Assembly (NCBI RefSeq): GCF_964355755.1
Contig: NC_092676.1
Coordinates: 29,649,871-29,713,870 of the forward strand
DNA length: 64,000 nt
Reading direction: 5' to 3'
DNA from: Antedon mediterranea
Lineage: Eukaryota > Echinodermata > Crinoidea > Comatulida > Antedonidae
The first letter of the stretch is position 1; each line of letters begins with the position of its first letter. Below the pieces are notes generated by a model. That model did not search any database, was not told where the DNA came from, and saw only the letters and a list, made by a program, of their open reading frames with translations. The position numbers were made by a program, and so were the translations under genes. Of this stretch, positions 1-10,800 are shown piece after piece.

Positions 1-1039
1 GATATTATTATAGGCTACAGTGAAAAAATCTTTTTTAGTACTCTTGGGTACGGTGGCTTCTTTTCAACCGGTAAGCTTTTTTTCCGCATGGGGTTCTTTT
101 CAAGATTACTTTTGCAAACTAAAGGAGGGGAGCTTCTAGGTTCCCGCCCGGAAAATTGTATCTTTACATGATTTGAATTTCTAATAAAGATTAGCAAAAT
201 CAAAAATTAACTTTTAAATTTAATTTTGTTGCTTAGCAAAGACAATTTTGAAAAAAATATTTATTGAAATATGAAATTAAATATTAAGTCTCCAGTTAAG
301 CTCACCATGGTTGGGGCAGAGCTAAGAATGAAAGCTTATTCTCCGGAAATTATGAAACGAAATATATAAGTCTTCAGGATCAGCCATATAATGGTGATTG
401 TTTCCCAAGTGTGAGACATGCAATGCACGCGGCCGTGACGGTAATTCAACAAAACAAAATTATGAAATACAAACAGAGCTAGCACAGAAAAGCCTACTTA
501 CTAATTTTAATATTTCTATAATTTAGAAAACAATTACAATTATCACCTTTGATAATTATAATGTTAAATTTCAACTATCCAGATGCGAAGTTTAGGTTGG
601 GTTTTAAAAAACTTGACTTCATATGCTTCAATTTCGAAGATCTGCTTAAAACATATTTATTTATTTATTCTACCATAAACTTTTATTCACAACATAATAT
701 CAGTAGGCCTACAATACAATATCTTGCATGAAACGGATATTAAAAAATACACTATAATGTATAACGGTAGATTTATAATTATAATGTAAAAGATTAACAA
801 AATAAAAATGTAGTGTTGTGTGTTGATCGCGAATGACTAACAATACCATCTTTCCCACAGCACATGTGCACACTCATTTGCATAATAAACGCACGGCATA
901 CCAAACTACGATGAGATAAAATTAATTCTCTTCTAACACGTAACGAAGAGAATTAATTCCCTTTTTTTTACATTAAAATAAATTGAGGGCGCTAAACATA
1001 AAATTTAAACCACCAAAGCAGTTTGCGAGAGCCAAAAAA
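1..1039. other. intergenic, no gene recognised
   Basis: AT-rich sequence with only short open frames that show no recognisable protein family, codon bias or splice structure. No promoter or repeat family could be named here. Confidence 0.5.
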
Positions 1040-1043
1040 AAAA

Positions 1044-1297
1044 AAAGATGGTAAATGTGCTCTCCCTGCCTCAGCACTAAGGCCCTGCCACAGCCTTTTG
1101 GGGTCGTTTCCACCACATCACCAGATGCATTGATGTTGTCGCCTCATGATGTGTGGTGGAAAGGGGGACGTATGATCTGTGAACCTCAAACACAGTGGCT
1201 CGCATAGCCTTAACTCTATTCCACCGACCAGCATGGGAATCGAACCCACGACATACGTGTTGTTAACACGACGCTCAGACGACTGAGCTAATTGATC
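1044..1297 (-). mobile_element. tRNA-derived SINE with an intact cloverleaf head
   Basis: On the minus strand, 1297 to 1226 folds as a 72-nt tRNA-like cloverleaf. The 7-bp acceptor has one A-C mismatch and two wobbles. The D-arm begins TAGCTCAGTCG (box A). The anticodon loop TTAACAA would read AAC (Val), and the T-arm is GTGGG-TTCGATT-CCCAT (box B). An unrelated body of about 170 nt follows and ends in a run of T next to 1044. This is the layout of a tRNA-headed SINE rather than a working tRNA gene. The 4-bp anticodon stem (top pair T-T) also argues against function. Confidence 0.6.
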
Positions 1298-1395
1298 ATT
1301 TTGGTTTTAGCAAGGTTAATAGGATATTTATGACGTAATGATCAATTACGTAATACACGTATAAATAGACTATTATCAGCTTTTCAGTCATGTAT

Positions 1396-1466
1396 TTGGT
1401 AGCGTAACGGGTAATGCTCAGTTTTGAGTGCTATCGGCTGGGGTTCGAACCTCGACGGATATTTTT
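1396..1466 (+). mobile_element. second tRNA-like (pol III promoter) head, probable SINE
   Basis: A box A-like TAGCGTAACGGG is followed about 45 nt later by a box B-like GGTTCGAACC. The anticodon arm does not fold cleanly, so this looks like a decayed tRNA-derived SINE head. The 96-bp tandem repeat begins about 120 bp downstream. Confidence 0.4.
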
Positions 1467-1587
1467 GTTTGTTTTGAATATTGTTTTTTTTAAATAGAGA
1501 TATGTGACATTGTATTGTCGAACAATGGTACCATACCGGTAGGTATTCAAATATGCTTAATACGAAAAGATATTGATGAAAGAGATT

Positions 1588-1888
1588 GAGCACAGTGTGT
1601 ATTAACATACGAAAAGATATTAAAATTCAGTGACTTATTTCTATTTTATATTACTATGCTCCCCTGGCTCCAAATTGGGTCCACATGAGCACAATGTAAT
1701 AACATACGAAACGATATTAAAATTAGTGACTTATTTCTATTTTATATCACTGTGCTCCACTGGCTCCAAATTGTGTCGACTTGAGCACAGTGTATTAGCA
1801 TACGAAAAGATATTAACATTCAATGACTTGTTTCTATTTATATCACTGTGCTCCATTGGATCCAAATTGGGTCCACTTGAGCACAGTG
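1588..1888. repeat. 96-bp tandem repeat with an internal hairpin, about 3 copies
   Basis: The landmark GAGCACAGTG (or GAGCACAATG) recurs at 1588, 1687, 1783 and 1879, a period of 96-99 bp. In the two best copies CACTGTGCTC sits 25 nt upstream of it, giving a 10-bp stem with a 25-nt loop. A 94-codon open frame runs through the array only because the period is a multiple of three; it is unlikely to be a gene. The hairpin motif is shared with the 106-bp satellite at 21-31.7 kb. Confidence 0.75.
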
Positions 1889-1955
1889 TACTGGTGCTAA
1901 ACTTGGTCCAGTGAACCAGTTACCGTACTACTATATTTCTATTTCGGAAGTAAAT

Positions 1956-1977
1956 AAAGGCATAAATGGCGCTCCGT
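1956..1977 (+). promoter_or_regulatory. promoter-proximal motif upstream of NUDC
   Basis: The sequence AAAGGCATAAATGGCGCTCC lies about 70-90 bp before the NUDC start codon. Nearly the same string (AAAGGCACAAATGGCGC) occurs twice in the ORC3/PYROXD1 divergent promoter, near 16721 and 16814. Its core resembles YY1-type (ATGGCG) or E2F-type (TGGCGC) sites. Regulatory function is inferred only from recurrence and position. Confidence 0.4.
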
Positions 1978-2046
1978 AGAAGTAGAGAATGCTCGATCGT
2001 CGAAATGACGCTCTGAATATACCTCACGCACACACACATATTAATC

Positions 2047-4364
2047 ATGGCGGTGACTGGAGATGATGATCGTTTTGATGGGATGTTGCTGGCAATGGCT
2101 CAGCAGCATGAGGGTGGAGTACAGCAGGTAAGTTGTCTTTTATATACTGAATAACTGCAATATTGCATATTGTGTAATTTTGAAGACATTTGATAATATA
2201 TATATGAAATGGCTAGGCTAAGAAAAGTCTTGCAAAAGCGATACTGGTGGGGTGACAAAACGCGGTTTGGATTGCCTGAATTGTGGCCACGAGATGGTTA
2301 ACAGTCGGCCTAGCCAGATGTACTTGTTTGCCTAAACAATATTAACATTTTAACCAGTAATTAAGTACGTTTTCTCACTCATTTATTTTCTCTTTCAGTT
2401 GATCGACACATTTTTTTCGTTTCTAAGAAGAAAAACTGATTTCTTTACAGGAGCTGAAAAGGGACGAGCTGAACAGGTAGGTAGGGTTTTTTAAGGAGTG
2501 AAGTGCCCTCTATAATATAGTAAATTATTGAACGATTCCTTGTAATTACTAGAATTAAATGTAATGTTATCTTTTATAAAAACAGCTTGTAATGGATAGC
2601 TTAAAGAAACATCAGAAGGAAGCGATAAAAACACAACATAAAAAACAGGAAGATAATGAGGCAGCAAAGAAAGCCAGAGAAGAAAAAAAGCGTAAAGAAG
2701 CCGAAAAATCAGCAGCAGCGGCAGCATCCGACACGGCAGAGATTAAAGAAATAACGGACGAAGAAGCCGAACAGTTACAGAAACAAATTGATAGCAAAGT
2801 ATGCATCAAAGAATTTTTGCTGTACCTTAACAAAAAAAGTGTCAAAATATGGTAGTGATATGCCTAAATATGGTAGTGATATGACATCATCGTGTCCATA
2901 TATGGGTACATCACATCACAAGTTTGATAGTGTAGACAGAGCTTCATTTACTCTTCACACTCCATTATCCCCTGCTTGCTGATTCCATTAGCCATAACAT
3001 TGTACTGTATATGTATTTGATTTTTTAATTTTTCAATGCATAATATACAAAGTGCGACTATACTCGCGCTCAAAGCATTTTGCGCGTTGATTTAAAAACT
3101 GGGTTACAAGTGAATAAGTTGTACATTATTTACTTTTTGATTATTGTTTTTTTTTAGAAAAGTGAAAAGCCAGAGTCTTCTGCTGATGCCAAAGAGGAAA
3201 AGATTACAGAGAAAAAAGATCCGGTAATTATTCGTTTTTAATTTTCATCCAGTGAATTGAATATTTATTTTAAGTATTAAGCAATTAATAATTAATTGGT
3301 ATCTTCAATATTCAGTCAGATGATGAGGAAGAGGATGAAGATGATAAGGGGAAACTGAAACCCAATTCTGGTAATGGATGCGACTTGGACAAATATAGCT
3401 GGACACAGACTCTTCAAGAGTTAGATGTAAGTATTATGTCACACTTGGCCTAACATAACAATTAAACTGGGTCAGGGAGTGAAGTGCGATACACTACTGT
3501 ATAGTCCATAAATTAATATTGCTTGAAAATTCAAATTACTTTTTCTAGGTCCGTGTTCCTTCACCTATAAAAAAAATCAAGTCTCGAGATGTGATTGTAG
3601 AATTTACAAAACGTACCCTGAAAGTTGGTCTGAAAGGACACCCACCAATTATTAATGGAGAGCTCAACAAAGAAATAAAATTAGAAGAATCATTTTGGAC
3701 TCTGCAAGATAGTTGTATTATTGTACTCAATATGGAAAAGGTAACGCTTTCATACTAGAAATATCTATTAAGCATTTATTTATAATAAAAATTCTGTATC
3801 ACAGTATCAGAGGGCAATTATATTTCATTTTTGTTGACATTATTAGGTGAATCAAATGGAATGGTGGAGCCGCTTATTAGTAACTGATCCGGAAATTAAC
3901 ACGAAAAAAGTTCAACCTGAAAATTCAAAGGTACGTGTAATATTCCAACAACAAAATGTGATGTTCCCATATACTGTAATGGACATGGTGATGTCATATC
4001 ACTACCATATTTGTTATAAGAACTAAAAGCAATAGGAGGTTTTGATTGACAACATTTTAAGATCGGTTTATCTTACAGTTGAGTGATTTAGACGGAGAGA
4101 CGAGGGGAATGGTAGAGAAAATGATGTATGATCAGCGTCAGAAACAAATGGGATTACCGACATCAGACGACCAAAAGAAACAAGAAATGCTTCAAAAGTA
4201 GGTCAACATCCATTTTATATTTGACTGAATCATCGATAAATTGACCTGAGCTATGACCTCATTATCTATGAAATTCTAATATATTATCTTTTTTTTATTG
4301 TCTTTGTTTTAGATTCATGGCACAGCATCCTGAAATGGACTTTTCTAAAGCTCAGATCAATTAA
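2047..4364 (+). CDS. NUDC: nuclear distribution protein C (NudC), 9 exons, complete
   Basis: NudC is a cytosolic co-chaperone that works with Hsp90 to stabilise LIS1/dynein clients, and is needed for nuclear migration, mitosis and cytokinesis. Exons: 2047-2127, 2399-2476, 2586-2798, 3158-3223, 3316-3426, 3549-3740, 3847-3930, 4079-4197, 4313-4364. They join in frame into 331 residues, the length I recall for human NUDC. Residues 7-50 carry the conserved N-terminus ([18 protein letters not shown], then [13 protein letters not shown]). A Lys/Glu-rich coiled coil covers about 54-125, and an acidic tract (DDEEEDEDD) follows near 148. The p23-like CS domain starts at YSWTQTL (about 173) and includes LKVGLKG, MEWWSRL and DPEINTKK. 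The C-terminus has [11 protein letters not shown] and [12 protein letters not shown]. The start is the ATG that yields the conserved N-terminus. Introns are GT-AG; introns 3 and 7 contain MITE pieces. Confidence 0.97.
2836..2944. mobile_element. MITE family 1, 5'-truncated copy in NUDC intron 3
   Basis: The right half matches the family, with the terminal repeat GTTTGATAGTGTAGACAGAGC near 2921-2942 slightly altered and the internal CCATATATGGG. The left terminal repeat is missing. Confidence 0.75.
3956..4022. mobile_element. MITE family 1, internal fragment in NUDC intron 7
   Basis: It keeps only the internal TGTGATGT...GGACATGGTGATGTCATATCACTACCATATT stretch of the family, without terminal repeats. 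Confidence 0.6.
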
Positions 4365-4639
4365 ACGCAATTTATTGTGCAGACTCCGAAGGAACTTTTC
4401 CGAACCACTGCTGGAAATACAATTCCTTTTTTGTGCTTCTTAGTTTTAGTAACTGCAATACATTTTTTATACTGGCCAAATTTATCAAAATGGCAGTGAA
4501 CAATGAGATTACATTATAATGTATCCATTGATATACACAGTACTTCAACGAGGTAGTGTCATCATTGCATAAGTTTATTATAAGTAAACAAAATATCAAA
4601 CAATGTGTAGTATCTTTAGTTTTGTTTTTGTTATAAAGA

Positions 4640-4645
4640 AATAAA
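4640..4645 (+). terminator. candidate NUDC poly(A) signal
   Basis: An AATAAA lies 276 bp after the NUDC stop codon. The convergent ORC3 transcript would end only about 100 bp further on, so the two 3' ends nearly meet. Confidence 0.5.
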
Positions 4646-4745
4646 TAATCCTGTGAACTGTACAAATCTGTTGGCATTCATTTGAAGTTGTAGCATATTG
4701 TGTAATGCTCAACAGCTGTATTCTCACCTCATGCACATCATCAAT

Positions 4746-5126
4746 ATTTATTTTAAATAAAAATCAGCATCCACCCCAGGTCAACCGTGCCACATGATCA
4801 GTATTTATTTTAACCAATCAGCATCCACCCCAGGTCAACCGTGCCACATCACCAGTATTTATTTTAACCTATCAGCATCCACCCCAGGTCAACCGTGCCA
4901 CATCACCAGTATTTATTTTAACCAATCAGCATCCACCCCAGGTCAACCGTGCCACATGATCAGTATTTATTTTAACCAATCAGCATCCACCCCAGGTCAA
5001 CCGTGCCACATGATCAGTATTTATTTTAACCAATCAGCATCCACCCCAGGTCAACCGTGCCACATCATCAGTATTTATTTTAACCAATCAGCATCCACCC
5101 CAGGTCAACCGTGCCACATGATCAGT
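4746..5126 (-). repeat. 54-bp tandem repeat that duplicates the ORC3 3' terminus, 7 copies
   Basis: On the plus strand the landmark GCATCCACCCCAGG recurs at 4767, 4821, 4875, 4929, 4983, 5037 and 5091, an exact 54-bp period. Read on the minus strand, each unit encodes the last residues of ORC3 (VARLTWGGC), the TGA stop, then TTAAAATAAA with a poly(A) signal. Only the copy at 5088-5126 is joined to the rest of the ORC3 reading frame; the other six are downstream in the 3' UTR. A plus-strand open frame of 125 codons (4794-5171) is a by-product of the 18-codon period. Confidence 0.92.
5074..5079 (-). terminator. ORC3 poly(A) signal, repeated in tandem
   Basis: The first AATAAA (minus strand) begins only 9 nt after the ORC3 stop codon. 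Because it is part of the 54-bp unit, equivalent signals recur every 54 bp down to about 4745, giving up to seven candidate polyadenylation signals in a row. Confidence 0.55.
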
Positions 5127-7847
5127 TTTCTTTTTGGTATGTTTGATGAATCCCAGAAATTGAAGCTCTGATACAGCACGTATGAAACGTGCACTTTACA
5201 CCAAGTTAAGGCCAAACTATCACTTTCGTATGCTTCCAATTATAAAATGACCAAAATTCAATAAAAAAATTGTTTTTAAATTTTTAAAGGATACTGTAAA
5301 ACCTGGTCTTCCTCTGTGTTTTCATCTTCATTCTCAGAGCTTCCTCCTTTTACTACAGTGATGAAAGCCTTTTAAAGAGAAAGATTTTAAGTTTTATTTG
5401 TAAAAAGTGTATATCAAACAGCAGTAAAGTAAGGGGTATGGTACAAAAGTATAAAGATATTTAGATATTGGCATAAAGCTTGATACAATGAAATGTGAAA
5501 AAGGAAACCATTTCTATCAGTTTTCCTGGAGTAAAAACAATAAAATGTTATCAAATTGGTCGCCAAGCAATAGACAAAAACACTTGAAACTCATTTATGA
5601 CAATATTCAACAATTCTAAAGCTCTGTCTACACTATCAAACTTTATGTGACAACAATGTGATGTGCCTATATACTGTATGGACATGATAATGTCATATCA
5701 CTACCATATTTGGGCACATCACACTTTTTTTGTCAAACCAGTTTGATAGTGTAGACACAGCCTAGCTTAAGATTGGTTTCCTCTTGGATGTGGGGGCAAC
5801 ATAAGTGAGTTAAAGATCACAAGCAACAATTCAGTCGATTCATCGTGTCTTGTTTGGTTGCGTTGCGTCCAAGTGAGAACCAAGCTTTAGAATGGATTCA
5901 CTAAATCTGAGAAATAGATAAAATGAATACCTGGAGCCAATCAAAGAGATTGATAAAACGGCCGCACTCTAGATGAAGCTTGTAGATGATACAAAGATCT
6001 GGGAATGATTCCACCATTCTTCCTGAATCAGTCTTACAACACTTACACTAACAGAAAAATCAAAGCATTTGTATTTTATTATAAATCTGTACAACTTTAT
6101 AATATTTTCGTTAGCAATTTTCACTAGTGCTTGCGAGGTTCTTCTAATGAACAAGGGTAGATGACACAAGATTCAATATTCTTTTATTGTCGCTTTAAGC
6201 TCTGTCTACATTATCAAACTTTATGTGACGTGCCCATATATGGACACAATGATGTCATATCACTACCATATTTGGGCACATCACACGTTTTTTGTAAAAT
6301 TAGTTTGATAGTGTAGACAAAGCTTTAAGGATATTCACTGGTAAATCGGTTTGACAAAAATTGGTTTTCCGAATGAATGAACCTTACAGATCAACTCATG
6401 GTTGGCAGAGCAGAATAAACTGGTTACCTGAAGATAGTAATGTGGGTTGCTAAGGGCAGTTTGCAGAGCAGCTCTTGGTGATGCATTGATGTGATGTCTG
6501 ACCTCTGACACAGCTGTACAGTAATACACTTCATACAATGGCATGCTTTGTGGACATTTTAAATAATTCCTGAAAAAAAAGGGAAGATATTAACTAATTT
6601 TAAGTAATGCAGGTCACAACACATTACTAAGTTGTCCTGATAAATACAACATTTGACATTAAATACCACATTCAATCCATTTACCTGAACATTTCTTGTA
6701 GGTATGTCATACAATCATCCCGAAGAGCTTCATACTTGGTCAGTTTTCTAGATTTCTTTGCGGACTCCATCAATTTCTTTTGAAGACTTCTTAACGTTGT
6801 TTTCTCTCTCCTTCCTGTTTCTTTCGTCTCCTCTATTGGTTCTGGTTCTGCCTTTTCTTCCTCTTCAACAAAATCATTACAGCTATCTGGAAAAAATAAA
6901 GAAACTTTCTATATTTAATTAGTCTTAAGCTCTGTCTATACTATCAAACTAGTTTGACAAAAGTGTGTGCACAAATATGGTAGTGATATGCCTAAATATG
7001 GTAGTGATATGACATCACATAAAGCTTTACTTCCTTTTGGTGTAGAGTATACCTAACTTTACAAGCATTTGTTTGTTGTAGTATAATATTGTTTGAAGGT
7101 TTGCCTGCCGAAAACACTCTTGAGGACGATCAAAGTGTATTGAAATGTACAAGAAACTCAACAGTTCTATAACTAACTAACTATATTATACTGTACATGG
7201 TGTACCGCACACTTTATATCAACATACTTCAAATGCAAATTTTAAAGTAATAAAGGTTTCACTTACCACCAAGTTTGATCAATCGTGTCCTAAAATCATC
7301 AAGTTTATCAGCTTCAGCATTTAGCTTGCTGCAGCTTTTTAACTTGACCTCACATTGACCTAGAAAACTGATTAGCTCATCTCTTGCAAACATTCTAAAA
7401 AGAAAAAATCATACATACATTTTATTTAGCTTAAAAATCATTTTTCCTAGCACCTGGCATACATAGTCACGTCATACTTACATACATATAGTGAGTGAGT
7501 GGCCGAGCGGTTAAGACAGTGGAACCGTAATTACGTAGCCATAACATCGGCATGGGTTCGAGGCTCACTCACTCCATGGTTCTGGTGGTAGAACGAGTCT
7601 TCTCGGATAAGGACTATAAACCGTAGGTCCAGTGTACACATCTAGCTCGTGTGCACTTTAAAGAACCTAGTGCATCTTTCGAGACGAGTAGGGGGTTACT
7701 CCGGTGTATTAGTACATCACAGCCACTGATCACCAACTGGGCCCTCTGGGAGACCAGCCTTGACTGAAGAGTTACCCAGTATAAATATATATTTCAATCA
7801 AACTTATGCTGGGAAAAACATAAAAATACTGGTCGTGCTATATAAAA

Positions 7848-7881
<34 letters not shown>

Positions 7882-10800
7882 GAAAACTTATATAGCGCCG
7901 GTATCCTCCACCCATGTGGCGCTCATGGCGCTTTGTGCATTAACAACGTGCGAGAACATCAGCGAATAGCGACGTCTTGTAACAATGATGGGTAAACAAA
8001 CATCTTTCCTAAAATGCAACTTTATTTAAGCATTTGAAATCTTCTACACTGCGTCTCATAACATTCTCATTTTCATCCTTTCACAACCTGATCCCTACCT
8101 AGCAAGATTATTGGCATGCTGATACTCCTCAGTGTTTACAATGGACATTTCCAGACACATGGCATACAACTCCCGTAGTTGTTTACCCAGCGGATGTTTC
8201 GGTAGACTGCGTGTGATGATGTGAAGGCAATGCATGATGGGTACAAATGTTGTATCATGGGAAAACATGACATTGGCCATTTCAGTGATAGCAATCTGTG
8301 GATTTTAAAATAAAAAAAACTATTAATTATAATGTTTATATGACATACACAAACTGTCTGTTTAACCTAATCTAATGTCTTCTAATGTCAATATATACAC
8401 AACTCACCGCAACTCAATGTAGACAGGCTTTAATGATAACGTTTAACATAATGTCTGTGCTTAAAGTAGCCTGTCTATCAATATATATAGTGTAAACGAC
8501 ATGCTTACTTTTGCTTCAGCTAAGTTCTTCTTAATAAGTACCTGCTTTTCTCCTTTGAGATGTGGAATGTATCTGCAATATTTAATGTAATGATTTTGTT
8601 AGCAATTATACATTGCATCTTAAACTAGAGAGCTTTTAATTTGCCATTTGTCATTGTCTGACCTAGAAGCCCCTAAACTGTGTTAGGATGAGAAGCAAGA
8701 ACACATGTCCCAATATTCCAGTATGTACACAGTGAATTGTCTGACCTAGAAGCCCCTAAACTGTGTTAGGATGAGAAGCAAGAACACACGTGCCAATATT
8801 CCAGTATGTACACAGTGAATTGTCTGACCTAGAAGCCCCTAAACTGTGTTAGGATGAGAAGCAAGAACACATGTGCCAATATTCCAGTATGTACACAGTG
8901 AATTGTCTGACCTAGAAGCCCCTAAACTGTGTTAGGATGAGAAGCAAGAACACATGTCCCAATATTCCAGTATGTACACAGTGAATTGTCTGACCTAGAA
9001 GCCCCTAAACTGTGTTAGGATGAGAAGCAAGAACTAACACATGTCCCAATATTCCAGTATGTACACAGTGAATTGTCTGACCTAGAAGCCCCTAAACTGT
9101 GTTAGGATGAGAAGCAAGAACACACGTGCCAATATTCCAGTATGTACACAGTGAATTGTCTGACCTAGAAGCCCCTAAACTGTGTTAGGATGAGAAGCAA
9201 GAACACACGTCCCAATATTCCAGTATGTACACAGTGAATTGTCTGACCTAGAAGCCCCTAAACTGTGTTAGGATGAGAAGCAAGAACACATGTCCCAATA
9301 TTCCAGTATGTACACAGTGAATTGTCTGACCTAGAAGCCCCTAAACTGTGTTAGGATGAGAAGCGAGAACACATGTCCCAATATTCCAGTATGTACACAG
9401 TGAATTGTCTGACCTAGAAGCCCCTAAACTGTTTTAGGATGAGAAGCAAGAACACACGTCCCAATATTCCAGTATGTACACAGTGAATTGTCTGACCTAG
9501 AAGCCCCTAAACTGTGTTAGGATGAGAAGCGAGAACACATGTCCCAATATTCCAGTATGTACACAGTGAATACAATTCAATTCATATAAAAATCAGAAAA
9601 TCCTTGTTAATACACTGCAGTTTAAAATACTGTACATGGAAAATGTGTAAACAATAGAAAAGTAGTATATTTAAAAGTTATAAAAAATAATTCATACATA
9701 CGAATTTATATGATATACTTGGCGCAAATCTACAGTTCCCTATTGTTAAAAGGCCTATATTGTATCAGTGTTAATAGCTAGAATTTATATGATATACTTG
9801 GCGCAAATCTACAGTTCCCTATTGTTAAAAGGCCTATATTGTATCAGTGTTAATAGCTAGAATTTATATGATATACTTGGCGCAAATCTACAGTTCCCTA
9901 TTGTTAAAAGGCCTATATTGTATCAGTGTTAATAGCTAGAATTTATATGATATACTTGGCGCAAATCTACAGTTCCCTATTGTTAAAAGGCCTATATTGT
10001 ATCAGTGTTAATAGCTAGAATTTATATGATATACTTGGCGCAAATCTACAGTTCCCTATTGTTAAAAGGCCTATATTGTGTCAGTGTTAATAGCTAGAAT
10101 TTATATGATATACTTGGCGCAAATCTACAGTTCCCTATTGTTAAAAGGCCTATATTGTATCAGTGTTAATAGCTAGAATTTATATGATATACTTGGCGCA
10201 AATCTACAGTTCCCTATTGTTAAAAGGCCTATATTGTATCAGTGTTAATAGCTAGAATTTTTATGATATACTTGGCGCAAATCTACAGTTCCCTATTGTT
10301 AAAAGGCCTATATTGTATCAGTGTTAATAGCTAGAATTTATATGATATACTTGGCGCAAATCTACAGTTCCCTATTGTTAAAAGGCCTATATTGTATCAG
10401 TGTTAATAGCTAGAATTTATATGATATACTTGGCGCAAATCTACAGTTCCCTATTGTTAAAAGGCCTATATTGTATCAGTGTTAATAGCTAGAATTTATA
10501 TGATATACTTGGCGCAAATCTACAGTTCCCTATTGTTAAAAGGCCTATATTGTATCAGTGTTAATAGCTAGAATTTATATGATATACTTGGCGCAAATCT
10601 ACAGTTCCCTATTGTTAAAAGGCCTATATTGTATCAGTGTTAATAGCTAGAATTTATATGATATACTTGGCGCAAATCTACAGTTCCCTATTGTTAAAAG
10701 GCCTATATTGTATCAGTGTTAATAGCTAGAATTTATATGATATACTTGGCGCAAATCTACAGTTCCCTATTGTTAAAAGGCCTATATTGTATCAGTGTTA

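Noticed and set aside
1226-1297. Functional tRNA-Val gene
   Set aside because: The head continues into a SINE body, the anticodon stem has a mismatch and the sequence differs from canonical tRNA-Val.
1630-1914. 94-codon frame with internal repeats
   Set aside because: Explained by the 96-bp tandem repeat, a multiple of three.
2612-2845. Minus-strand frame opposite NUDC exon 3
   Set aside because: Antisense shadow of the Lys/Glu/Ala-rich coiled coil.
4794-5171. 125-codon plus-strand open frame with an 18-residue repeat
   Set aside because: It is the antisense of the ORC3 last exon and its tandem copies; the frame is open because the unit is 54 bp.
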